Positions 19,059 through 26,349 of a stretch of DNA of 64,000 bases are shown here, one piece after another. Every line of letters starts with the position of its first letter. Position 1 is the first letter of the stretch. Source of the stretch: G965276675 sp965276675 (GTDB taxonomy: Bacteria > Acidobacteriota > Terriglobia > Terriglobales > Acidobacteriaceae); assembly GCA_965276675.1 (NCBI GenBank), contig OZ255624.1, positions 1,178,001-1,242,000 of the forward strand, written 5' to 3'. The position numbers and the translations under genes are program-made. The notes beneath the pieces were generated by a model. It was not told the origin of the DNA, searched no databases, and worked only from the letters and a program-made list of their open reading frames with translations.

Positions 19059-19643
19059 TGTTCTCTCCTGAACGGTGAATTACTGCGCGATACGTAGATA
19101 GTCGTTCGGGAGAGCCCGAAATGGACAATCCACCTTGAAATTTAATCCGCGCCATTTCGACCACAGTCAGGGAAGCGCCGGCACAGTCGGCCAGCTCCCG
19201 GATGGTCGGCGACTCGGAAATAAATCAGTCAACCTCGTAGCTATTAGGCCCAGAGGATCATCTACAAACCGAACGTGCCCTGTGGGTTCGTAACCCAAGA
19301 GTCGAACGGCTGAACTGTCCGTGAAAGTCTGCTTCTCGGTAAGTTCGCCTATGGCTGAAGAGATCGATCACTGTGCCAGGCGGCAGGGGCGTCCCCGACC
19401 ATGTCCAATGCAGAAGGCCTCCGTTTTCGTTGAGCTATCGCTTCTTCATTTCAAGGTGGTCGCTGCTGTCAGAGACTGAAAGTCTTATAGCGACGATGCT
19501 GAACCTGCGCCCCTGCTCGTGGATGAACATACTAGGGGTAAATCACCAGAGACACACTATGGCGATAGATAGTCCGATAGTTGGTCTCACCGGGAGAAGC
19601 TTACAGCGGGCAATTCAGAGTCGGTAAAATTTGCAATGTTTAA
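19059..19643. other. 585-bp region without a supported gene
   Basis: This gap separates the divergent DGPF operon and tetR gene. No ORF in it has both a plausible start signal and recognisable sequence; the longest frames have atypical composition and no family signature. It must contain the promoter of the minus-strand operon near 19060-19130 and that of tetR near its right end, where a TAAAAT hexamer (19625-19630) is a possible -10. It may be remnant sequence of a lost gene. Confidence 0.4.
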
Positions 19644-19661
19644 AGCACGACCGTTCGTGCT
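19644..19661. promoter_or_regulatory. Probable TetR operator (18-bp inverted repeat)
   Basis: A perfect 7-bp inverted repeat AGCACGA-CCGT-TCGTGCT ends 12 bp before the tetR start codon, downstream of a possible -10 (TAAAAT, 19625-19630). CGACCGTTCG-centred palindromes are common TetR-family operators. Position at the transcription start implies autorepression of tetR and of the two co-transcribed membrane-protein genes. Confidence 0.65.
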
Positions 19662-19673
19662 AAACTCAAGCTC

Positions 19674-20267
19674 ATGAACAACACAGTACCCACCACCCGC
19701 GAACGCATCCTGGACCGGGGACTCGATCTCATGAGCACGTCGGGCCTCTCCGGCGTGACGCTTGGTGTCCTGGCGGACCAGTCCGGCATGTCGAAGAGCG
19801 GGCTCTTCGCCCATTTCGGCTCAAAGGAGGAGGTCCAACTTGGCCTGCTAGAGCACATGGCGCAGTTCGCCGGGGGTCACATCGTCGGCCCCGCGATGCG
19901 AGCGGCTGAAGGTCTTCCTCGTCTTAGGGCCCTAGTGCACAACTGGCTGGGATGGACAGCAAAGGCCGGTCTCGCTGGAGGATGCCCGGTGGCCGCGGGG
20001 ATGTTTGAGTTGGACGATGCCGATGGGCCGGTCAGGGAGCGGTTGCTTGCGATGGAGAGCCAGTGGCGCGGCCTGCTGAAGCAGCTTACCGAGCAAGCTA
20101 TGGCGCACGGACACCTGCGGCATGATCTGGACACGGAGCAGTTCGTCTGGGAGCTTTGTGGGATCTATCTGAGCCATCACGCGTCCCTGCGCTTCGTCCG
20201 CGATCCCCTGGCGAATGACCGGGCGCATAGGGCCTTTGAATCTCTATTGGAAAGAGGCATGCAATGA
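19674..20267 (+). CDS. TetR/AcrR family transcriptional repressor
   Basis: A 197-aa regulator. The N-terminal helix-turn-helix is classic: TRERILDRGLDLMSTSGLSG, then VTLGVLADQSGMSKSGLFAHFGSKEEV (about residues 9-60, quoted in part as SGMSKSGLFAHFGSKEEV). The C-terminal ligand domain has GWTAKAGLAGGCPVAAGMFE, a cysteine in a glycine-rich stretch typical of the TetR_C_13-like subgroup. An 18-bp palindrome just upstream is its likely operator. Its TGA overlaps the ATG of the next membrane-protein gene, so repressor and targets are probably one operon. The inducer is unknown; lipophilic small molecules are usual for this family. Confidence 0.88.
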   Translation: MNNTVPTTRERILDRGLDLMSTSGLSGVTLGVLADQSGMSKSGLFAHFGSKEEVQLGLLEHMAQFAGGHIVGPAMRAAEGLPRLRALVHNWLGWTAKAGLAGGCPVAAGMFELDDADGPVRERLLAMESQWRGLLKQLTEQAMAHGHLRHDLDTEQFVWELCGIYLSHHASLRFVRDPLANDRAHRAFESLLERGMQ

Positions 20268-20659
20268 TGCGCACACTCTTCCTGACTTTTACCGCCGGTT
20301 ATCTGGCGCTGGCTCTCGACTGGTGCATCGCGGCTGTGGCTCTTCGCTTTACAGGAGTGCCGAAGGGCTTTCCGCCCTTCACCTTTCTTCCCATCCTGTC
20401 CGGGACGGTGGGAGGGGCGGTGCTGGCGTCCCTCGTCTATTCGATCACCAAGGCAGTCGCCAGACGACCCGACAGCACTTTCCTGTTCATCGCAATCGTC
20501 ACACTCGTCCTGTCATTTGCGCTGCCCTTGCGGCTGAGCTTCACGCATTCGCACCGATTCGCCGGCGTCACTCCATCGGCGCAGATGGTTCTGGTCCTGA
20601 TGCACACCGTGGTTGCAACTATCAGCGTCGCCGTGCTCCTGGCAAGGCCGATGAGATAA
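20264..20659 (+). CDS. Four-span membrane protein (DUF6069-like)
   Basis: A 131-aa protein with four hydrophobic segments (about 4-30, 40-66, 73-91, 103-127). ATG 20264 overlaps the tetR stop (ATGATG arrangement), so translation is likely coupled. The loop ALRFTGVPKGFPPFTFLPIL and the HRFAGVTPSAQMVLVLMHTV segment resemble DUF6069 family proteins, though I hold this assignment loosely. No catalytic residues are evident. As a TetR-controlled membrane protein paired with a second one, a role in membrane response to a small lipophilic compound is a guess. Confidence 0.6.
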   Translation: MMRTLFLTFTAGYLALALDWCIAAVALRFTGVPKGFPPFTFLPILSGTVGGAVLASLVYSITKAVARRPDSTFLFIAIVTLVLSFALPLRLSFTHSHRFAGVTPSAQMVLVLMHTVVATISVAVLLARPMR

Positions 20660-20710
20660 AGCCAGATGTTACTCGATCCACATTGTTCAAGCAAAAAAGA
20701 GGCCACTCCA

Positions 20711-21142
20711 ATGCATGCGGTAACGAAACTCACCGTCCCTCAAATGATCTCGCCACTGGTTGTCGCAGTGGTATTCATCTCTGCTTGCTCGCTTTTCAAG
20801 GAGCCGGCCCGGCGCAACTTCAGCGCCATCGTGATCGCGGGAGCGGGGGCCGCGTATCTGAATGGCGGTCTGGGCGTGTGGGAGTTCGCCTTCTGTGCAC
20901 TTATGACCTTCGTGGCATACCGGGGCCTGAAGGACTACCGGTTCATCGGCGCTGGTTGGCTCCTACACACGATATGGGACGTGGTGCATCATCTCTACGG
21001 CAACCCAATCGTCCCATTCGTTCCAAGCTCTTCGGCGGGATGTGCGATTTGCGACATTGGCCTGGCCCTCTGGTACTTCTGCGGGGCCCCTTCTATCAAC
21101 ACATGGTTTGGTAGATGCTCTACGTATGAAGTTCAGAGCTGA
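20711..21142 (+). CDS. DUF6010 family membrane protein
   Basis: I use ATG 20711, which has GAGG 8 nt upstream and gives 143 aa. Four to five hydrophobic segments surround the family block GLGVWEFAFCALMTFVAYRG, DYRFIGAGWLLHTIWDVVHH and YGNPIVPFVPSSSAGCAICD, which is characteristic of DUF6010. Conserved His-rich IWDVVHHLYG and GCAICD could bind metal. It lies 51 bp after the DUF6069-like gene in the TetR operon. Function unknown. Confidence 0.75.
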   Translation: MHAVTKLTVPQMISPLVVAVVFISACSLFKEPARRNFSAIVIAGAGAAYLNGGLGVWEFAFCALMTFVAYRGLKDYRFIGAGWLLHTIWDVVHHLYGNPIVPFVPSSSAGCAICDIGLALWYFCGAPSINTWFGRCSTYEVQS

Positions 21143-21363
21143 GTTCTACGAAGAAGGCAAGCTGTCGAAAATCAGCTTTTCGGAATTATGGCTGCGAGAG
21201 CACAGCAGCCTTTGCGAAGTACCGGAGAACATCAGTGGCAGATCTTGACGAGCTGCGGCTGGTGACATCCGCTGGGGTGAGGAGCAAGATCGAAGCTTTT
21301 AGAAGTCTGCCGAAGACGTTTGATGGTGTGGTTTACTCGACTTCAACTCGATCTAGATTATGG

Positions 21364-21882
21364 CTAATGTGCGAGCAGCTTTGGCAGCGTCTTCTGGCGA
21401 AACTTGAAGATCTGTTCGATCTGCCAGCGGCCGCCGAGTGCGTTGATGATGGGGTCGAGCATGCCTGGCGGGAAGGTGTAGTGGACTTCGTCCGTGATGA
21501 GCGAGCCGGAAATGCCGTCGCGCTCTTCGGCACGGACGTGGTGGCAGTGACGCCAGTAGGAGAAGGGTCCGGTGACTTCGAAGTCGCAAAAGTGGTCGTT
21601 CCACGCGAAGTCGTCGATCAGCGCCAGCCAGCGCAGTCGCACCGGGGAGAGCGGAATTGGCCGGAAGCTGAGCAGGATGCGGGAGCCTTTGCCGGCAGCA
21701 CCCGAGACGGCGCCGTTGGGGCCTGGCGGTGGGGGTACCAGCGTCAGCGCGTCGATGCGCGAGTCCTGCCAGTGGGGCATCAGGCGGGGCAGGTTCTTCG
21801 GTTGCGCGAAAAAGGCAAAGATGGTGTCGACCGGGTAGGGAATCCATTGCGAGCTGATGAAGGTGTGGCGGGGCGCTGGCAT
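21364..21882 (-). CDS. SRPBCC (START-like) family protein
   Basis: The frame is open from 21978, but family similarity begins at ATG 21882 (MPAPRHTFISSQWIPYPVDT), giving 172 aa. The N-terminal strand and helix pattern WIPYPVDTIFAFFAQPKNLP, the middle WLALIDDFAWNDHFCDFEVTG and the end ITDEVHYTFPPGMLDPIINA follow the SRPBCC/coenzyme-Q-binding-like fold as used in 'cell division inhibitor' or polyketide cyclase annotations. The cavity probably binds a hydrophobic ligand. It is monocistronic, convergent with nothing nearby, and no ribosome site is clear. Confidence 0.7.
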   Translation of the reverse strand: MPAPRHTFISSQWIPYPVDTIFAFFAQPKNLPRLMPHWQDSRIDALTLVPPPPGPNGAVSGAAGKGSRILLSFRPIPLSPVRLRWLALIDDFAWNDHFCDFEVTGPFSYWRHCHHVRAEERDGISGSLITDEVHYTFPPGMLDPIINALGGRWQIEQIFKFRQKTLPKLLAH

Positions 21883-22033
21883 GTTGGATAGATGCTCGAT
21901 CAGCCTTTCCTTCGATAGACTCAGGATCGCAAGGGCACTTGGATTCTTTCCCCTACGCTCAGGGTCGGGAGGGGGCACCCAGTTTTACGGTGCGGCGCGG
22001 AACAGCAAATCCCTCCGCTACGTTCTCGCCTTA

Positions 22034-22057
22034 CGAGAACTCCGGTCGGGATGACAG
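22034..22057 (+). repeat. Dispersed intergenic repeat, copy 2
   Basis: Matches 9958-9981 at 23 of 24 positions (core CGGTCGGGATGACAG). It lies in a 334-bp gap between the SRPBCC and fasciclin genes, within a GC-rich stretch (21950-22115) that has no supported ORF. Confidence 0.5.
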
Positions 22058-22120
22058 AAAAGTGTTGTGGTCTCCATCCTTCCCTTTCGACGGAGTCAGG
22101 GTCAGGAAAGCGCACCCGGC

Positions 22121-22154
22121 AAAAAAAGGAAGGCACCTGTGGGGGGTGCCTTCC
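22121..22154 (-). terminator. Rho-independent terminator of the fasciclin gene
   Basis: A perfect 10-bp stem GGAAGGCACC/GGTGCCTTCC (22128-22137 with 22145-22154) and a 7-nt loop are followed, on the minus strand, by a run of seven T. It lies 63 bp after the fasciclin stop codon. Confidence 0.85.
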
Positions 22155-22216
22155 TGCATCTGTTGCCTACTGCGTGTGGATGGGACTGCTAGTTAGTGGG
22201 ACTGCCGGGAGGGAAA

Positions 22217-22774
22217 CTAGTTAGGAAGCAGAACTGCATCGACCACGTGGATGACGCCGTTTGACTGGTTGACGTTCGGGATAGTCACGGTAGCCATGCC
22301 GCCCTTTTCGTCAGTCAACATGATTTTGCCGCCACTGGAGGTAGCGGTCAGTGTGCCACCTTCGACTGTGGTCAGCATAGCCTTGCCGCTGCCAGCCTTG
22401 ATCTGCTTCATGAGGTCTTTGGCAGAGAGCTTGCCGGAGACGACATGGTAGGTCAGTACCTTCTTCAACTGATCCTTGTTCTCAGGCTTCATGAGCGTGT
22501 CCACGGTGCCGGCGGGCAACTTGTCGAAAGCCTCATTGGTCGGAGCGAAAACGGTAAAGGGGCCAGGACCTTCCAGAGTCTCAACCAGGCCAGCTGCCTT
22601 CACGGCGGCGACCAGGGTGGTGTGATCCTTGGAGTTAACTGCGTTCTCGACGATGTTCTTTGTGGGGTACATCGCGGAGCCGCCGACCATAGGATCTTTT
22701 TGAGCCAAGGCAGACATCGTTGTGAAGCCAAAGACGATAGCAAGCAGGACGGCGAACAGATTCTTCATTTTCAT
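22217..22774 (-). CDS. Secreted fasciclin (FAS1) domain protein
   Basis: A 185-aa protein with a signal peptide (residues 1-24, ending SALA) and one complete FAS1 domain: KNIVENAVNSKDHTTLVAAV, then GPGPFTVFAPTNEAFDKLPAG (H1 motif, quoted as PFTVFAPTNEAFDKLP), VLTYHVVSGKLSAKDL (YH region) and NQSNGVIHVVDAVLLPN (H2). It should be periplasmic or extracellular and mediate adhesion or a stress-related function, as in other single-FAS1 bacterial proteins such as MPT70. A strong terminator follows and two GAAG-N4-CTTC boxes lie in the upstream region. Confidence 0.92.
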   Translation of the reverse strand: MKMKNLFAVLLAIVFGFTTMSALAQKDPMVGGSAMYPTKNIVENAVNSKDHTTLVAAVKAAGLVETLEGPGPFTVFAPTNEAFDKLPAGTVDTLMKPENKDQLKKVLTYHVVSGKLSAKDLMKQIKAGSGKAMLTTVEGGTLTATSSGGKIMLTDEKGGMATVTIPNVNQSNGVIHVVDAVLLPN

Positions 22775-22796
22775 CTCGGGTGTACCTTTCTTTCTT

Positions 22797-22827
22797 GAAG
22801 CGGACTTCTTTTCATGAAGTTGACTTC
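22797..22827. promoter_or_regulatory. Tandem GAAG-N4-CTTC boxes
   Basis: Two 12-bp boxes, GAAGCGGACTTC (22797-22808) and GAAGTTGACTTC (22816-22827), are placed 19 bp apart, about two helical turns, 23-53 bp upstream of the fasciclin start. Each is an inverted repeat of GAAG. This is a plausible binding site for a dimeric regulator; no regulator is identified. Confidence 0.4.
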
Positions 22828-23001
22828 GTTCAGCAATCTAGGAACGTGACCTGCTTCCAAACGGATTGGTTTTCGGATTGCAGAACCCAGTTATTCTCTG
22901 AAGAGAGTAGCGCGAGAGGTGACCACCTTCGCAGGAGAACAACTGCACCTTTGGGGGGAGGGAAGCTTTTCGGCTTCTTTCCAGTTGCGTCACATCCGGC
23001 T

Positions 23002-23556
23002 ATGGTGGAACGACCCCAGCATCCAAGAATGAGAAAAGAAAGCTGGGAAAGAGGGATCCGTACGGTCACTTCAGTACAGACAGCCAATGGTAAGGATTGC
23101 GATCGCTGGCTGATCGTCATCGGTGTTTTCAAGCTGCTGAAAGGTTTGCTATTTGTCTCGCTGGGTTTTGGGATACTCCGTCTCATTCACCGGGATGTGA
23201 GCGAATTTCTGCTCAGGCTGGCGGGGGCGCTGCGCATCGATCCGGAGAACAAGTTAGTCAATCTGCTGCTGGACAAGGCGGAAGACCTGACCCCTCATCG
23301 TATCCGGATCATCGGCATCGCGATCTTTCTTTATGCTGCGCTCGATTTCCTGGAGGGAACCGGATTAGTGCTGGAAAAGACCTGGGCCGAGTACGTGACG
23401 ATCTTTCTGACAGCTGCGTTTCTGCCGTATGAACTCTTCGAGGACTTCCGGCACGTGACGTGGATCAAGATAGTGATCACCGTGATCAATGCGGTGGTTC
23501 TGGTCTACCTGCTATGGCACCAGCGGACTCGCTTGAAGCGCCGACAAGCCTGTTAG
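23002..23556 (+). CDS. DUF2127 membrane protein
   Basis: The frame is open from 22780; ATG 23002 or 23029 begin the protein-like part (184 or 175 aa). The features are DRWLIVIGVFKLLKGLLFVS, IHRDVSEFLLRLAGALRIDP, ENKLVNLLLDKAEDLTPHRI, ALDFLEGTGLVLEKTWAEY and FLPYELFEDFRHVTWIKI, which are typical of DUF2127. There are four membrane spans and a C-terminal basic tail. The family is often found beside transport or stress genes, with unknown function. It is divergent from the fasciclin gene. Confidence 0.8.
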   Translation: MVERPQHPRMRKESWERGIRTVTSVQTANGKDCDRWLIVIGVFKLLKGLLFVSLGFGILRLIHRDVSEFLLRLAGALRIDPENKLVNLLLDKAEDLTPHRIRIIGIAIFLYAALDFLEGTGLVLEKTWAEYVTIFLTAAFLPYELFEDFRHVTWIKIVITVINAVVLVYLLWHQRTRLKRRQAC

Positions 23557-23833
23557 GGGCGCGATCTTGGTTCAATTTGTGCTTCGTTTGCGCGGCGCAC
23601 AATGTAAGGCTGCGAGTCGGACACGCCAATCACCCGTTCGGGTGAGTCACAGTACCGTGGTAATAGCGAACAAAAAGCGTATACCAAGAAGCAGGCATTC
23701 TTGCAAGAGGGTATGTGCCTCTTGAACCAGAAGAGCAAACACCATCCGTAGTAACTCAAGGCTGCATCTACCCTGCCAGTTGTATTTTCCACACCTCTTC
23801 CACGAAATTCGCAGTCCTGTGACTATTTCGTCT
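23557..23833. other. Non-coding gap upstream of the dcw promoter
   Basis: No supported gene. A short perfect hairpin TCACCCGTTCGGGTGA (23630-23645) lies 75 bp after the DUF2127 stop but has no T tract; it could end DUF2127 transcripts weakly. The rest, to the mraZ promoter, is AT-richer than its surroundings. Confidence 0.4.
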
Positions 23834-23861
23834 TTGACACCTCAGATAGGTCGGCTAGGAT
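23834..23861 (+). promoter_or_regulatory. Promoter of the mraZ/dcw cluster
   Basis: TTGACA (23834-23839, exact -35 consensus), 16-bp spacer, then TAGGAT (23856-23861, 4 of 6 to TATAAT). It lies 97 bp upstream of mraZ and directly before the TGG repeats, a position that fits autorepression by MraZ. Confidence 0.65.
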
Positions 23862-23862
23862 G

Positions 23863-23892
23863 TGGATGGAAGTGGTCAGCAGTGGTCAAAAG
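23863..23892 (+). promoter_or_regulatory. Probable MraZ-binding repeats
   Basis: TGGAT, TGGTC and TGGTC begin at 23863, 23873 and 23883, exactly 10 bp apart, immediately after the -10 hexamer. Characterised MraZ operators are TGGGN direct repeats with 10-bp period upstream of mraZ. Here the third G is replaced, so the match is by arrangement rather than exact sequence. Confidence 0.6.
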
Positions 23893-23957
23893 TAGAGCAC
23901 CTCAAGCAAAAGTAGAGATTAGGCAGTCAGAGTAGCACTGGAAAGCGGGAAGGCGAG

Positions 23958-24398
23958 ATGTTTCGTGGCAATCACCCAACCCGCGTCGACGAAAAAGGAC
24001 GGCTCAAGATCCCGGCCGAGTTCAAGCGGGAGATCGACGAGAAGTTTGGAGAGCAGTTTTTCATCACCAGCATGGACGGGAAGCGGGCCCTGATTTACCC
24101 GATGCCGGAGTGGGAGAAGTACGAAGAGAAGCTGGCGGCGATGCCCCCCAGTCTTCCGGCACGGAAAAAGGTGATGGATGCGACAAGCTACTACGGTCAA
24201 GTCGCGGAGATGGATGGGCAGGGCAGGGTTTTGATTCCGCAGGTACTGCGGGAGTCGGCCAGGGTAGCAGGCGATGTTGTGGTCTTCGGGAAACTGAACA
24301 TCTTGGAAGTAGCGAATCACGACCTGTTCAAGGCCAAGTTGGATGCGGAGCCGATGACAGCAGAGGATGAGGCGGCATTGGCGAGTTACGGGCTGTAA
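23958..24398 (+). CDS. mraZ: Transcriptional regulator MraZ
   Basis: A 146-aa protein with the two AbrB-like swapped-hairpin halves: FRGNHPTRVDEKGRLKIPAE near the start and YYGQVAEMDGQGRVLIPQVL in the middle, each with the DxxGR(L/V)xIP motif. GGAAGG precedes ATG 23958. MraZ oligomerises into a ring, binds repeats upstream of its own gene and represses the dcw operon; it also antagonises RsmH in E. coli, whose gene is next here. The probable operator lies at 23863-23892. Confidence 0.95.
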   Translation: MFRGNHPTRVDEKGRLKIPAEFKREIDEKFGEQFFITSMDGKRALIYPMPEWEKYEEKLAAMPPSLPARKKVMDATSYYGQVAEMDGQGRVLIPQVLRESARVAGDVVVFGKLNILEVANHDLFKAKLDAEPMTAEDEAALASYGL

Positions 24399-24434
24399 GC
24401 AGCAGAAAAGGTTTTGACCCCAGAAGGGGAGCAC

Positions 24435-25406
24435 ATGAACTTGCGCAGCAGTGAGGAAGACGCAAGACGACATGTGCCGGTTCTTTGGCAAGAAGCGATC
24501 CGTTTTCTGAATGTGCGCGAGGGTGGTATCTACCTCGACGCAACGCTCGGGATGGCAGGTCACTCGCTGGAGATAGCTCGCCGGCTGGGGCCGCGGGGCC
24601 GGTTGGTTGGATTTGACCGCGACCCGCAGGCGATGGAGATTGCCACGCGGAGGTTGGCCGGGCTTAAGGAAGAGCTGGGCAGCGCGATGCCAAAGTTGGT
24701 GCTGCACCCGGAGGCGTTCTCGGCAGCCAGTGGGCTGGTGGAAGAGGCGAGCGTGGATGGACTGCTAGCCGATGTGGGTGTGAGCTCGCTGCAGCTGAAC
24801 GAGGCAGCGCGAGGATTTAGTTTTCAGGCGGATGGGCCCTTGGACATGCGGATGGACACGCGTCGAGGGATCACCGCTGAACAAGTGGTAAATCAGGCCG
24901 GAGAAAAAGAACTCGCCGATCTGATTTACGAATTCGGAGATGAAAGGAGGTCGCGGAGAATCGCCAGAGCCATTGTCAGGGCTCGGCCGATTACCACAAC
25001 GGCACAACTGGCCAGAGTGGTTTCGGCTGCAGCCCCGGCGATGAAACAGGAGCGCATTCACCCGGCGACCAGAACCTTTCAGGCACTCCGAATTCACGTG
25101 AACGATGAGCTGGGCCAGCTGAAGGCGTTGCTCGCAGCCGCACCCCGCCTGCTGAAGCCGGGCGGCCGGCTGGTAGTGATCTGCTTCCACTCGCTGGAAG
25201 ACCGGCTGGTAAAAGACGCCATGCGCGACGGAACCAAACTAGGTATTTACCAGCTTGAGTCCCGCAGGCCGGTGGTGGCGGCGGAGGAAGAGACGGATCG
25301 CAATCCGCGGTCGCGCAGCGCAAAGCTGCGGGCGGCGGAGAGAACGAAGTTGGCGCTGAAGGATGCGGTCGAGGCCGCGCCACAGCCGAAGCGGATCTTT
25401 ATGTAA
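24435..25406 (+). CDS. rsmH: 16S rRNA (cytosine(1402)-N(4))-methyltransferase
   Basis: ATG 24435 has AAGGGG upstream (the frame opens at TTG 24414); 323 aa. SAM-binding Rossmann core YLDATLGMAGHSLEIARRLG, LVGFDRDPQAM, DGLLADVGVSSLQLNEAARG, the helical insertion with RGITAEQVVNQAGEKELADL, and HPATRTFQALRIHVNDELGQ plus CFHSLEDRLVK are all as in RsmH (MraW). It methylates C1402 of 16S rRNA at the P site. Second gene of the dcw cluster. Confidence 0.95.
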   Translation: MNLRSSEEDARRHVPVLWQEAIRFLNVREGGIYLDATLGMAGHSLEIARRLGPRGRLVGFDRDPQAMEIATRRLAGLKEELGSAMPKLVLHPEAFSAASGLVEEASVDGLLADVGVSSLQLNEAARGFSFQADGPLDMRMDTRRGITAEQVVNQAGEKELADLIYEFGDERRSRRIARAIVRARPITTTAQLARVVSAAAPAMKQERIHPATRTFQALRIHVNDELGQLKALLAAAPRLLKPGGRLVVICFHSLEDRLVKDAMRDGTKLGIYQLESRRPVVAAEEETDRNPRSRSAKLRAAERTKLALKDAVEAAPQPKRIFM

Positions 25407-25792
25407 GCAGCGAGTTAGTTGTTTAGCGATTCAGCAAGTTAATACGTCGGCAGAATGCCGGAGCAAAGCAGGTCAAGTTTTCGCGGAGAGTACCAATGCG
25501 GCCGCGCGCACAGTTCGGGTCAGGGTCGTCCCACCGTAGTCCAAGGCGAAAGTACGACCAATCGTAAGACCATCCCTCCTCTTTTAGCGACCTCTGACCC
25601 GGTTAGCTCGTGAGGGAGAGCGACAGAGTTTGGCAGCAGATGGACGTGGCGAACCACAGCCGGCAATTACAACTTTGATGCACAGGTATTAACTAGCTTG
25701 GTTCCCGGAAATGCACTAAAATTGGTGCAGTGTTCGTGCTCCTTGTCTTACAAAGGAATGTCACAGAAGAAGGTCACACAAAAAGGCACACC
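25407..25792. other. 386-bp gap inside the dcw cluster with a tiny ORF
   Basis: Between rsmH and ftsL there is an unusually long gap for this cluster. The only candidate gene is a 23-residue, Arg/Ser-rich ORF (ATG 25496 to TAA 25567, GGAGAG upstream) of doubtful reality. An internal promoter for ftsL may lie near 25700-25760, but no convincing hexamers were found. Confidence 0.3.
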
Positions 25793-26299
25793 ATGGCGAC
25801 ACAGGCATTAACAGCGCAAGGATGGCTAGAGAGTTCCCGGGAGAGTGGTACGAATGTGGCGGAGCGGAACCAGCTGCTCTACCATGCGCAGCGTCGCGGG
25901 CGCCGTGGACCAACTCCAGAGGTCTTTTTCGTCAAGCATTTAGACAACACCCGGCTGGTCAAGGCTGCCGATCCGGTGCGCGTCAAGGAGATGCGGACCT
26001 TTGCGATTGCAATGACGGTGCTCTTTGCCATGGTGATGCTCTATGGATGGCAGCACTTTTGCTCGATCGAGATCGGCTACCGTGTGGAAGCGCAGAAGCA
26101 GCAGCTGGAGCAACTGCGCGAGCAGAACCACCAGCTCGGGCTGACGGAGGCGCAGTTGTGCGACCTGGGGCGCTTGGATCAGGAGGCGCGACGGATGGGC
26201 ATGGACGCCCCGAAGCCCGGGCAGGTGGTGCGTCCGGAGCTGAGCCCCGACGCGAACGGGCCGGTGATGGCGCAGGTGCAGCACCCGTCTTTCCCGTAG
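25793..26299 (+). CDS. ftsL: Cell division protein FtsL-like
   Basis: ATG 25793 with AAAGG 7 nt before gives 168 aa. A long cytoplasmic N-terminus (about 75 residues) leads to one membrane span (RTFAIAMTVLFAMVMLYGWQ) and a periplasmic coiled coil (YRVEAQKQQLEQLREQNHQL) followed by a Pro-rich tail. This topology and its position between rsmH and ftsI identify FtsL, a bitopic divisome scaffold that works with FtsB and FtsQ. Sequence conservation is low in this family, so the name rests mainly on topology and context. Confidence 0.8.
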   Translation: MATQALTAQGWLESSRESGTNVAERNQLLYHAQRRGRRGPTPEVFFVKHLDNTRLVKAADPVRVKEMRTFAIAMTVLFAMVMLYGWQHFCSIEIGYRVEAQKQQLEQLREQNHQLGLTEAQLCDLGRLDQEARRMGMDAPKPGQVVRPELSPDANGPVMAQVQHPSFP

Positions 26300-26349
26300 C
26301 AGCAGGCAGTATGTAGTTTTCAGTCCGCAAGAAAGGGAGCCCGTCTCCG

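Noticed and set aside
21126..21248. 40-codon ORF between DUF6010 and SRPBCC genes
   Set aside because: No ribosome site or family resemblance; composition gives no coding support.
23630..23645. Perfect 6-bp hairpin TCACCCGTTCGGGTGA as a terminator
   Set aside because: No T tract on either strand and a short stem; kept only as a note in the intergenic entry.
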